A stretch of DNA of 64,000 bases from Prolixibacteraceae bacterium (lineage in GTDB: Bacteria > Bacteroidota > Bacteroidia > Bacteroidales > Prolixibacteraceae), in NCBI GenBank assembly GCA_028683385.1, contig JAQUIJ010000022.1, forward strand, positions 1-64,000, in the 5' to 3' direction. Shown one piece after another: positions 46,166-53,800 of the stretch. Every line of letters starts with the position of its first letter. Within the stretch, counting starts at the first letter, position 1. The notes below the pieces were generated by a model. It was given only the letters and a program-made list of their open reading frames with translations, had not been told where the DNA came from and made no database searches. The translations under genes were made by a program, and so were the position numbers.

Positions 46166-46987
46166 ATGATCTACAAATTCTTTCAGCCTCGTCCTGTATT
46201 AAAAGAATATATCAAGGAATATCTTTTGCTTCATTTTGAATTTACCGGGCTTTCGGTTAATCCACAGAGAGATTACACGCCCTGTCCGGAACAATGTCTG
46301 ACTTTTGACCCAAGAGGACACATCACCGCAATTAACAGACAAACCGGAGAAAAACAACGAAGAAACAGCAGCTATATTTCCGGACAACAAAGCACCTGTT
46401 ATGATCTGCGCTTCGATCCGGATTATTTGATGATAAAAGTAGTTTTTCAGCCGGGAGCATTGTTTAAATTATTGGGGGTTCCACTTTACGAATTCAATGG
46501 ATATGTTGATGCCTCCCTGATACTCAATACTGAAATTGACCCGGTAAACGAACAGCTGGCCAATGCAACCGATTATATAAATATGATTCAAATAATCGAA
46601 GATTACCTGTTGGCAAAAGTCAGAAACACACGGTTCAGCAATCAACCAATGGATCACATTCAATACATATTAAACCGTCAACCAGACCAGTTTTCCTTAA
46701 AATGGTTTGCAAATCAGGCATGTTTAAGTCCCAGACAATTTGAACGGAAGTTTTTGGAACGTTTTGGCGTCAGCCCAATTTTATACTGCAGAATTGCACG
46801 GTTTCACAAGGCATTCGAAATGAAAGAAAGTCATCCGGAAATGGACTGGCTTGATGTGGCCTTAAACTGTGGATATTCAGATTTTCAGCACATGAACCGA
46901 GATTTCAAACAATTTTCGTCGACCACCCCAACCACTATGCTAAACAACCATCTTAATGCCACTGAAAGAATACTTAATTTGGTTTAA
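46166..46987 (+). CDS. AraC-family transcriptional regulator
   Basis: The 273-residue protein has an N-terminal sensing part (about 1-140, MIYKFFQPRPVLKEYIKEYLL, like DUF6597-type AraC proteins) and a C-terminal AraC DNA-binding domain (about 175-265) with LKWFANQACLSPRQFERKFLERFG and VALNCGYSDFQHMNRDFKQF. It is cytoplasmic. The cupin gene 90 bases downstream, with its own promoter, is a probable target; the GH1 gene upstream is divergent and is another candidate. Confidence 0.87.
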   Translation: MIYKFFQPRPVLKEYIKEYLLLHFEFTGLSVNPQRDYTPCPEQCLTFDPRGHITAINRQTGEKQRRNSSYISGQQSTCYDLRFDPDYLMIKVVFQPGALFKLLGVPLYEFNGYVDASLILNTEIDPVNEQLANATDYINMIQIIEDYLLAKVRNTRFSNQPMDHIQYILNRQPDQFSLKWFANQACLSPRQFERKFLERFGVSPILYCRIARFHKAFEMKESHPEMDWLDVALNCGYSDFQHMNRDFKQFSSTTPTTMLNNHLNATERILNLV

Positions 46988-47007
46988 AAGATGTCGTTTT
47001 TTTACAC

Positions 47008-47037
47008 TTGTACTGGGTTATTGCAAGTTTATATTTG
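47008..47037 (+). promoter_or_regulatory. Promoter of the cupin gene
   Basis: TTG at 47008-47010, a spacer of exactly 19 bases, and TATATTTG at 47030-47037 fit the Bacteroidetes primary sigma factor consensus fully. GGAGG follows at 47056-47060, 16 bases before the ATG at 47077. Confidence 0.75.
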
Positions 47038-47076
47038 TCAAATCGAATAATCTTTGGAGGTAATAATTTAAAGTAA

Positions 47077-47739
47077 ATGGTCATGAATGAAAATCAAAAT
47101 GCCTCAAACAGACGCAATGCCATACAAAAAATGGCTTTGAGCACAGCTGCCCTAAGTTTCTTTTCGTTCAAATCTTTTAATGAGCCAGAAGTGACGGACA
47201 AGCCTAAAAATGGAGATGCAAAGTTATCGCCCTTTTATTTACCTCCGGCAGAACCATTACAACCCGGTCCAGGTGGACTCAATATCAGAACCTGGGTTCG
47301 AAGCTCTCAAACCAACATGCAATTTTCGAATGTTGAAACAGCCGTTGCACCAAAACATATGGGCCCTGCACCTCATTTGCATGAAAGTCTGGATGAAATC
47401 ATGCTGGTTCTTGAAGGTACTGCTACAGTAATTTTAGACGGTAAAATCGACGAAATCCAGACTGGTGGCTGGCATATGCGCCCACGTGGACTCGAACATA
47501 CATTCTGGAATGCCTCAGATAAACCATTGCGTTTTATGGACATGTATTTCAACCAAAACTTTGAAGATTACCTGGAAGAATTATTTCACAGTATTATTCC
47601 TGATATGGTTAAAAACAATTTAACACCCATGGATCCAGGTATCCATAAACGCATGGCCGATCTTGATAAAAGATTTGGCGTAACCATGTTTCCTGAAAAA
47701 AGACAAGCCATTGTTGACAAATACGGACTGATTGGATAA
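47077..47739 (+). CDS. Cupin-domain protein with Tat-like N terminus
   Basis: The 220-residue protein has an N-terminal segment with twin arginine (NRRNAIQKMALSTAALSFFSF) like a Tat signal, then a cupin barrel (about 75-165). The first cupin motif is GPAPHLHESLDEIMLVLEG, with histidines and a glutamate for metal binding, and the second is GWHMRPRGLEHTFWN. The enzymatic role, if any, is unknown. An ATG two codons downstream is an alternative start. It has its own promoter and a terminator at 47772-47820. Confidence 0.83.
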   Translation: MVMNENQNASNRRNAIQKMALSTAALSFFSFKSFNEPEVTDKPKNGDAKLSPFYLPPAEPLQPGPGGLNIRTWVRSSQTNMQFSNVETAVAPKHMGPAPHLHESLDEIMLVLEGTATVILDGKIDEIQTGGWHMRPRGLEHTFWNASDKPLRFMDMYFNQNFEDYLEELFHSIIPDMVKNNLTPMDPGIHKRMADLDKRFGVTMFPEKRQAIVDKYGLIG

Positions 47740-47771
47740 TTGAGATGTTCGATATAATCGTTATAAACTAA

Positions 47772-47820
47772 CAAGCCCCCGCCATCCTTTTCCGGACAAC
47801 GAGGGCTTGATTTATTTTTC
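47772..47820 (+). terminator. Probable terminator after the cupin gene
   Basis: CAAGCCCCCG (47772-47781) pairs with CGAGGGCTTG (47800-47809) with one mismatch; the loop of 18 bases can pair further inside, and a T-rich tail (ATTTATTTTTC) follows. Confidence 0.6.
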
Positions 47821-47877
47821 AAATGATTGGTATCTTAAGAAGTGCTTAAATTTAAAGTAACAAAACCCAATTTTTGG

Positions 47878-47944
47878 TCATCTCGAATTTATTTCGGGAT
47901 CTGATATTTAGCATGGTGTGATCCTGAAACAAGTTCAGGATGAC
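47878..47944. repeat. Inverted pair of ATCCYGAA hairpins
   Basis: ATCTCGAA-TTTAT-TTCGGGAT (47880-47900) and ATCCTGAA-ACAAG-TTCAGGAT (47921-47941) are two hairpins in opposite orientation between the convergent cupin and E1 genes. Read the same way both give GTCATC, two variable bases, GAA, a short loop, TTC and GGATC. Stem differences (C-G against T-A) keep the pairing, as in the copy at 42744-42769. Confidence 0.75.
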
Positions 47945-47986
47945 TGGCCCCTTAAAATTTAAGATACCTCCTATTTTAATCAAATA

Positions 47987-50455
47987 TTATACTCCCAATT
48001 TATTTCTCCTGATCTGTTCGGCGCTGGTAAAATTGTTTTTCACCACATGGCCTTTTAATGGCAGCATTTTTTCGTGGATCGCATCGATCATCCAGTCTGC
48101 GCAGGGGAAGAATGAGTTTTCGAGTTCGTAAGCCGGAGTGATCCAGTTGCGCGAACCAACCACTACTGGTGGAGCATCCAGATCATCGAAGGCCAGTTCT
48201 GATATGGTTTGTGCCATTTCTTTCATAAACGATCCACGGGTTGAGGCATCTCCTGAAATTAAAATCCGTCCCGTCTTTTTAATTGAAGCCAAAACGGGTT
48301 CGTAGTTAAACGGACTTAAACTTCGTGCATCAATTACTTCTGCCGAAATTCCGTATTTTTCCTGAAGAATATCAGCAGCTTCAATGGCACGGTATAAAGT
48401 TGCACCAATGGTCAGAATAGTTACATCTGTTCCTTCGCGTTTCACATCCGGTTCACCAATGGCAATTTCGTAATAACCTTCAGGAACACCACCTTTGTGG
48501 AACATTTCACCCATGTCATACAAACGTTGGCTTTCAAAGAAAATTACCGGATCGGTACCCTGCAATGCTGCATTCATCAAACCTTTGGCATCATATGGAG
48601 TCGCAGGGAAAACCACTTTCAATCCCGGAATCTGAGCAGTCAAAGCAGTCCAGTCCTGTGAGTGTTGAGCGCCGTATTTCGAACCTACCGAAACACGCAA
48701 CACCACCGGCATTTTGATCACGTTTCCGCTCATCGCCTGCCATTTCGGGAGTTGGTTAAACACCTGATCGCCGCAACGGCCAAGGAAGTCGCAATACATG
48801 ATTTCAGGAATGACACGGCCGCCACACATCGCATAACCAATTGCTGTTCCAACGATGGCAGCTTCAGCAATCGGAGAGTTGAACAAACGGTGATATGGAA
48901 GCGCTTCGGTCAAACCGCGATACACAGCAAACGCACCACCCCAGTCACGGTTTTCTTCACCGTAGGCAATTAGAGTTGGGTCTTTGTAGAAACGATCAAC
49001 GATTGCCTCGAAAATTCCGTCGCGGTAGGCGTAAGTTTTTATTTTTGAGTGTGCTTTGCCATTTTCGTCAAATGCAAAACGTTCTTTTTTAGCCAATTGC
49101 TGAACGCGTGGGTTTTCTTCCATTGGATGATTTACGTCCGGAGCACGGTCTTCCATGCGGTCAACTGATTCGTTTCCAAACATCATCTCACCAATCAGGT
49201 TTGGATTTTTTGCCATATCCATCCGTGGAGAAATCTCCAGGTCAATCGCCAGTTTCATGCTCGATTCCATCAAACTGATGGTGTCGCCTTTAATTCCGGT
49301 TAATTGTTCTTCAGTAGCTACTCCGGTTTTAACCAGTTCTTTTCCAAACCAGGCAATCGAATCCTGTGCTTCCCAGGCTTCCACTTCTTCTTTCGAACGA
49401 TACGAAGATGCATCTGAAGGAGAGTGACCGCTGTAACGGTAAGTCAAAACATCCAATAAAACCGGTCCGCGTTTTTCTTCCAGAATTTTACGTTTGCGTT
49501 TGTAAGCGTCAATCACAGCAAGCGGATTGTACCCATCTACACGCTCTGCGTGAAGTTGATCGGCGTTCAAACCAGCACCAATACGGGCAGCAACTGTGTA
49601 ACCTGCAGTTTCGCCACAAGTTTGCCCACCCATTCCGTATTGATTGTTCATGATGTTGATGATCAACGGAAGACCACCTTTCATATCACCTTCCCACAAT
49701 TCGTTGAATTGATCCATCGTAGCGAAAGTCAGACCTTCCCAGACCGGACCACAAGCCATCGAAGCATCACCAATGTTGGCAACCACGATTCCTTCTTTGC
49801 GGTTTACTTTTTTATAAAGCGCGGCACCTACTGCAATATCTCCTGAACCTCCAACAATCGCGTTGTTCGGATAAACACCGAAAGGAGTAAAGAATGCGTG
49901 CATCGAACCACCCAATCCTTTGTTGAAACCGGTTTCACGCGCAAAGATTTCAGCCAGTGTTCCATAAATCAGGAATTTAATGGCCAGTTCCTTTACCGTT
50001 CCGGTATGTCCTTTTTTTACAGGCGCAAAAGTGATTCCGTCGAAATGACTTTCCATCACGTTCATCAGTTGTTCGTCGCTCAGTTTCGCGATGGCCGACA
50101 AGCCTTTGGCCAGAATTTCGCCGTGTGAACGGTGCGAACCGAAGATAAAATCCTCAACGCCCAGCGTATAAGCCATTCCAACCGCGGCAGCTTCCTGTCC
50201 TATTGACAAGTGAGCAGGTCCCGGATGATCATAAGCGATACCGTTGTAATCGCCACGGATTTTAATCATGTTCAACATGGTTTCAAACTCACGAATCACC
50301 ACCATATCGCGGTAAATACGCATCAAATCTTCATTGCTGAAATTTGCTTTTTCTTCTTCAACAGTTTTACTGTACTGGTTTACAGGAATCGGATTGAAGG
50401 TAATCTCACCAGCTTTCCTGACTTCTGATGGATCAATAAATTGTGACTTTGGCAT
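47987..50455 (-). CDS. 2-oxoacid dehydrogenase E1, fused alpha and beta subunits
   Basis: The 822-residue protein joins the two E1 subunits in one chain. The alpha half (about 1-460) has the thiamine diphosphate site with SHRSHGEILAKG, GGSGDIAVGAA and GDASMACGPVWEGL; the beta half (about 480-822) has AYGEENRDWGGAFAVYRGL and GAQHSQDWTALTAQIPGLKVVFP. E1 decarboxylates the 2-oxoacid and passes the acyl group to lipoyl-E2. Pyruvate, branched-chain oxoacid or acetoin are possible substrates, and the sequence alone does not decide. The ATG at 50455 is chosen; the frame extends to 50497. It is the last gene of the E2-E3-E1 operon. Confidence 0.9.
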   Translation of the reverse strand: MPKSQFIDPSEVRKAGEITFNPIPVNQYSKTVEEEKANFSNEDLMRIYRDMVVIREFETMLNMIKIRGDYNGIAYDHPGPAHLSIGQEAAAVGMAYTLGVEDFIFGSHRSHGEILAKGLSAIAKLSDEQLMNVMESHFDGITFAPVKKGHTGTVKELAIKFLIYGTLAEIFARETGFNKGLGGSMHAFFTPFGVYPNNAIVGGSGDIAVGAALYKKVNRKEGIVVANIGDASMACGPVWEGLTFATMDQFNELWEGDMKGGLPLIINIMNNQYGMGGQTCGETAGYTVAARIGAGLNADQLHAERVDGYNPLAVIDAYKRKRKILEEKRGPVLLDVLTYRYSGHSPSDASSYRSKEEVEAWEAQDSIAWFGKELVKTGVATEEQLTGIKGDTISLMESSMKLAIDLEISPRMDMAKNPNLIGEMMFGNESVDRMEDRAPDVNHPMEENPRVQQLAKKERFAFDENGKAHSKIKTYAYRDGIFEAIVDRFYKDPTLIAYGEENRDWGGAFAVYRGLTEALPYHRLFNSPIAEAAIVGTAIGYAMCGGRVIPEIMYCDFLGRCGDQVFNQLPKWQAMSGNVIKMPVVLRVSVGSKYGAQHSQDWTALTAQIPGLKVVFPATPYDAKGLMNAALQGTDPVIFFESQRLYDMGEMFHKGGVPEGYYEIAIGEPDVKREGTDVTILTIGATLYRAIEAADILQEKYGISAEVIDARSLSPFNYEPVLASIKKTGRILISGDASTRGSFMKEMAQTISELAFDDLDAPPVVVGSRNWITPAYELENSFFPCADWMIDAIHEKMLPLKGHVVKNNFTSAEQIRRNKLGV

Positions 50456-50509
50456 CGTATTTTGTTTTAAAATTGTTTTTCGTTGTTTTAACTCCACTTT
50501 AAAAGCTGC

Positions 50510-50705
50510 AATTTAATACCCCGAAGGGGTTAAATTTGAATAACCACCGGTGAAACCGGTGGAAAAGAACTACAACAAATACCCAACCCTGAAAGGGTTG
50601 TATTAATTACAGCCCTAATATTCAACCCTTTCAGGGTTGATGTATTGTTTTTCGTCTTCCGTGGGTTTCACCCACGGTTATTCAGATTAAGTCCTTTCAG
50701 GACTT
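50510..50705. repeat. Array of six GAA-loop hairpins as two facing three-hairpin elements
   Basis: Hairpins at 50510-50536, 50544-50562 and 50584-50600 have a GAA loop on the plus strand. Those at 50623-50639, 50659-50677 and 50689-50705 have TTC, that is, GAA on the minus strand. Read in the same direction, the two halves align hairpin by hairpin: TGAATAA precedes hairpin 2 in both, an A-rich linker precedes hairpin 3 in both, and hairpin 3 (CAACCCT-GAA-AGGGTTG) is identical. Hairpins 1 and 2 have different but fully paired stems, for example CCACCGGT/ACCGGTGG against CCGTGGGT/ACCCACGG. It abuts the lpdA stop codon and lies within the operon transcript. Confidence 0.88.
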
Positions 50706-52064
50706 TCAAAACTGAAAGATCGTTTCCTTGATGATCTCACTCACGGTCGGGTGGGGGAATACAATTTCTTCCACGTCCTGAACACGCAGTTGCGCTTCGA
50801 TGATGGCACAGGCTCCCCAAATCATTTCGGAACAAGCTCCGCCAACCATATGAATCCCGAGAATTTCGCGGTATTTTTTACCGACAATCACTTTGCAGAA
50901 ACCGTCTTTACCTTCGTTTTCGGCAACAAACCGCCCGGCAAAAGCCATTGGCAGTTGTTTCACTTCCACTTCAATGCCTTTTTCTTTGGCTGCGGTTTCG
51001 GTAAGTCCAACTCCGGCAATCTCAGGATGAGTATAAACTACGCCAGGAATGGCATCATAACGCATCATATCTTTCCGACCCAGCATGTGGTTTACCGCCA
51101 CTTCACCTTCGCGACTGGCCGTGTGTGCCAATAATGAGAATCCGGTGATGTCACCGGCGGCATAAACATTCGGCACATTGGTGCGGCAATTCTGATCGAT
51201 TTTTACTCCACGTGGCGTAAATTCAACACCGATATTTTCGAGACCAATTCCAGTCGCATTGACTTTTCTACCAACAGAAAGCAAAACCTGATCACCAGTA
51301 ATTTTCATTTCCTGATCGTCTTTTTCGAAGACCACTTCTTTGCCGTTTAGTTTGGTTACGCGGGCATTCAGGTGGAATTCGATTCCTTTTTTCACAAATT
51401 CTTTGCGAACAAAAGCAGCAATTTCTTCATCCACTCCGGTTAAAATCTCCGGAAGCATTTCGATGACAGTCACTTTGGTTCCCATCGCGTTGAAAAAATC
51501 GGCAAATTCAGAACCGATCACACCGCCACCAATAATGACGAGGCTTTCAGGCTTTTCCTTGAGCTGAAGAATTTCGCGGTTGGTCAAAATCTGCGAGGCA
51601 TCCAGTCCCGGAATTGGAGGGACGGCAGCTTCAGAACCAGCGCAAACCAATAAACGGTTCGCCTGATATTCCTGACCATCAGCTTCGATGGTAATTACTT
51701 CGCCACGTTTTTCCTTGATGGTTGCTTTGGCCATCACCACATCGGCTTTGGCATGTTTCATTTTGGCGCCAATTCCGGCAACCAGTTTGCGTACCACTTT
51801 GTCTTTGCGGAGCATGATTTTCTTGAAATCGATGGAAATGTTTTCCACATTGATTCCGTATTTGCCTGCTTCTTCGGCATATTCGAGCATTTTGGCCGAA
51901 TTCAGAAGTGTTTTGGTTGGTATGCAACCTTCGTTCAGGCAAACACCACCCAGCGAACGCATGTCGAATATCAAAACGCTCATGCCTTTGGCTCCGGCAC
52001 GTTCTGCTGCTACATAACCTGCAGGGCCTCCGCCTATAATTGCTAAATCGTATATTTTGCTCAT
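50706..52064 (-). CDS. lpdA: Dihydrolipoyl dehydrogenase (E3)
   Basis: The 452-residue flavoprotein reoxidises the dihydrolipoyl group of E2 with NAD. It has the FAD fold DLAIIGGGPAGYVAA, the redox disulfide GGVCLNEGCIPTK, the NAD fold VIIGGGVIGSEFADFF, the FAD motif VYAAGDITG, and the catalytic HPHPT-type histidine near the C terminus (FPHPTVSE). The ATG at 52064 is correct; the frame is open to 52253, but that extension is a translation of a palindromic repeat. Hairpin repeats flank the gene on both sides. Confidence 0.96.
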   Translation of the reverse strand: MSKIYDLAIIGGGPAGYVAAERAGAKGMSVLIFDMRSLGGVCLNEGCIPTKTLLNSAKMLEYAEEAGKYGINVENISIDFKKIMLRKDKVVRKLVAGIGAKMKHAKADVVMAKATIKEKRGEVITIEADGQEYQANRLLVCAGSEAAVPPIPGLDASQILTNREILQLKEKPESLVIIGGGVIGSEFADFFNAMGTKVTVIEMLPEILTGVDEEIAAFVRKEFVKKGIEFHLNARVTKLNGKEVVFEKDDQEMKITGDQVLLSVGRKVNATGIGLENIGVEFTPRGVKIDQNCRTNVPNVYAAGDITGFSLLAHTASREGEVAVNHMLGRKDMMRYDAIPGVVYTHPEIAGVGLTETAAKEKGIEVEVKQLPMAFAGRFVAENEGKDGFCKVIVGKKYREILGIHMVGGACSEMIWGACAIIEAQLRVQDVEEIVFPHPTVSEIIKETIFQF

Positions 52065-52171
52065 TGTATTTTTATTGTTCTTTTTAATCTTGATTTGATC
52101 TATTTCGTCCGAAATTTGATCCTCACATTTATCATCATTTGCTCGCGGACGATTTTGCTTTTGTTCTATTT

Positions 52172-52200
52172 CCCCCGGGTTGAAACCCGGGGCTACAATA
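52172..52200. repeat. Single GAA-loop hairpin, relative of the 50510-50705 array
   Basis: CCCCGGGT (52173-52180) pairs with ACCCGGGG (52185-52192) around TGAA. It is followed by CTACAATA, like the CTACAACAA linker after hairpin 2 of the array. It lies in the 220-base gap between the E2 and E3 genes; the rest of that gap holds no gene. Translated on the minus strand it gives VAPGFNPGE, which produces a false N-terminal extension of lpdA. Confidence 0.75.
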
Positions 52201-52284
52201 TTTCCACCGCTACGCAGTTTAAATTCGATGCACAAATCGACGTATTTCGACATCCCGAAACGCGCAACTCGTAACCTGCAACAA

Positions 52285-53604
52285 TTAAATCACAAGATTT
52301 TCAATTTGTTCTTTAATCTCTCTCAGGAAAAGCGTTGCTTCGCCGCCGTCCAATGCCTGATGGTCGTAGGTTAGCGACAAACCCATCATCGGAACGAATC
52401 CGTAAACGCCATCGCCCAAATCTTTCGGACGTGGAACAATGGTACAAACGCCCAAAATAGCAGTCTGCGGAATGTTGATGACCGGAGTAAACATTTCGAC
52501 ACCGTAGTTTCCAAGGTTGGAAATGGTGAAAGTTGCAGCTTCAGGTGCCAGTAACTCCGGACTCACATTGCCTTTGCGGCATTGTCCGGCGATGGCTTGC
52601 AGCTGTCCCGAAAGTCCTTCTAGTGAAAGATCATCGGCATTTTTAATGGCAGGTACCATCAATCCGCGATCGGTATCAACAGCCAGACCAAGGTGAACTT
52701 TCTTGAACCAGCGCATGCTGTCGCCAATAAAATGGGTATTTACCTGTGGAAATTTCTTTAGAGCTTTGATCACCGCGAAACAAACCAAATCGTTGATGGT
52801 GATGTTCTGCGTAATTTGTCCGGCATCGAGTGCTTTCTTGTATTTTTTGCGCAAAGCCATGATGGTGCGGGCATCGGCGCTCATGTGGTGAGTCAACTGA
52901 GCTGAGTTTTGCAGCGAAGTATGCATTGCTTTGGCAATTAACTTGCGCATGTTGGTGAGTTTTTTCACTTCGAAATCGTCGCTGTAAATCGGATTGTACG
53001 AAATTAGGTCTTTTGCAACTGCTTTTCCTCCCAATCCAGTTGTCGTTTCGCCAACTTTCAGGCCTTCTGCTTTGGCTTTTTCCTGAGCCAGCGGAGTGAG
53101 TTTTGGCATCACCTGTGCCGCAGCTTCAATGTCGCGCTCAATGATACGACCTTCAGGACCGGAACCATGTAATTGTTGATAAGCAACACCTGACTTTTCA
53201 GCCAGATTTTTCGCACGGGGCGAAATTTTTACTTTTCCTGATGGTTCCGAAACCGTTTTTACTTCCGGAACAGTAGCCTTTTCAGCAACTACCTCAGCGG
53301 CAGCAGCAGTTTCAGCAACAGGAGCGGCTACTTGTCCACCCGGACGGAATTCGTCGACCGATTCACCGGCAGCACCGATGACTGCAACGTTTACCAATAC
53401 CGGAACTTCGTCGCCTTCAGCAAAAAACACGTCTAACAAAATACCGTCAGCTTTGGCTTCCTCTTCAAACGAAGCTTTGTCTGTTTCATACGAAAAAAGG
53501 ATGTCGCCTACCTTCACAGCGTCACCCTTCTTCTTAACCCATTCACCTAAAATACAGGTCTCAACCGATTGCCCCTGACGAGGCATTAATACAGGAATTG
53601 CCAT
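52285..53604 (-). CDS. 2-oxoacid dehydrogenase E2, dihydrolipoamide acyltransferase
   Basis: The 439-residue protein has one lipoyl domain (about 1-80, lysine in YETDKASFEEEA), an Ala/Val/Glu-rich linker (about 90-125), a peripheral-subunit-binding domain (about 128-165, KISPRAKNLAEKSGV, GPEGRIIERDIE), and the catalytic core ending SLTYDHQALDGGEATLF, where HQALDG stands for the active-site HxxxDG. It receives the acyl group from E1 and gives it to CoA. It is the first gene of the E2-E3-E1 operon and starts 197 bases from the divergent gntR gene. Confidence 0.92.
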   Translation of the reverse strand: MAIPVLMPRQGQSVETCILGEWVKKKGDAVKVGDILFSYETDKASFEEEAKADGILLDVFFAEGDEVPVLVNVAVIGAAGESVDEFRPGGQVAAPVAETAAAAEVVAEKATVPEVKTVSEPSGKVKISPRAKNLAEKSGVAYQQLHGSGPEGRIIERDIEAAAQVMPKLTPLAQEKAKAEGLKVGETTTGLGGKAVAKDLISYNPIYSDDFEVKKLTNMRKLIAKAMHTSLQNSAQLTHHMSADARTIMALRKKYKKALDAGQITQNITINDLVCFAVIKALKKFPQVNTHFIGDSMRWFKKVHLGLAVDTDRGLMVPAIKNADDLSLEGLSGQLQAIAGQCRKGNVSPELLAPEAATFTISNLGNYGVEMFTPVINIPQTAILGVCTIVPRPKDLGDGVYGFVPMMGLSLTYDHQALDGGEATLFLREIKEQIENLVI

Positions 53605-53628
53605 ATTTGATTTGTTTTAACAACTTTA

Positions 53629-53642
53629 GTTTACTTGTAAAC
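53629..53642. promoter_or_regulatory. Second GntR-type palindrome, in the E2 leader
   Basis: GTTTAC-TT-GTAAAC is a perfect 14-base palindrome that contains ACTTGTA, the half-site of the larger palindrome at 53732-53747. It lies in the 5' leader of the dehydrogenase operon, 25 bases before the E2 start. Confidence 0.55.
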
Positions 53643-53714
53643 ACAACTGCATGTATTTATTCAGCTTAAATAGCTAATAAGTCAGCAATTAAAATACTAT
53701 CACATATCATTCGT

Positions 53715-53745
53715 CAAAACTATATTATTCTACTTGTATTTACAA
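53715..53745 (-). promoter_or_regulatory. Promoter of the 2-oxoacid dehydrogenase operon
   Basis: On the minus strand, TTG (53745-53743), 20 bases, and TAGTTTTG (53722-53715) give a full Bacteroidetes promoter. The TTG lies inside the palindrome 53732-53747, so a bound repressor would cover the -33 element. The leader to the E2 ATG is about 105 bases. Confidence 0.7.
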
Positions 53746-53747
53746 GT
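53732..53747. promoter_or_regulatory. GntR-type operator palindrome
   Basis: ACTTGTA-TT-TACAAGT is a perfect 16-base palindrome in the spacer between gntR and the E2 gene. TTGTA/TACAA half-sites are like those of HutC-subfamily GntR regulators, the subfamily of the adjacent gene. It overlaps the -33 part of the dehydrogenase promoter and lies 54 bases before the gntR start. Confidence 0.65.
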
Positions 53748-53800
53748 TAAATTTTAAATTTTAATATTTTTTATTACTTTTGACTCAAATTCATTCGATT

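Noticed and set aside
50510-50705. CRISPR array
   Set aside because: Units are hairpins with changing stems and unequal spacing in two orientations, not identical direct repeats with unique spacers; no cas gene is near.
52065-52253. N-terminal extension of lpdA by 63 codons
   Set aside because: It is a translation of an intergenic palindrome (VAPGFNPGE) and contains none of the family's residues; the FAD fold begins right after the ATG at 52064.
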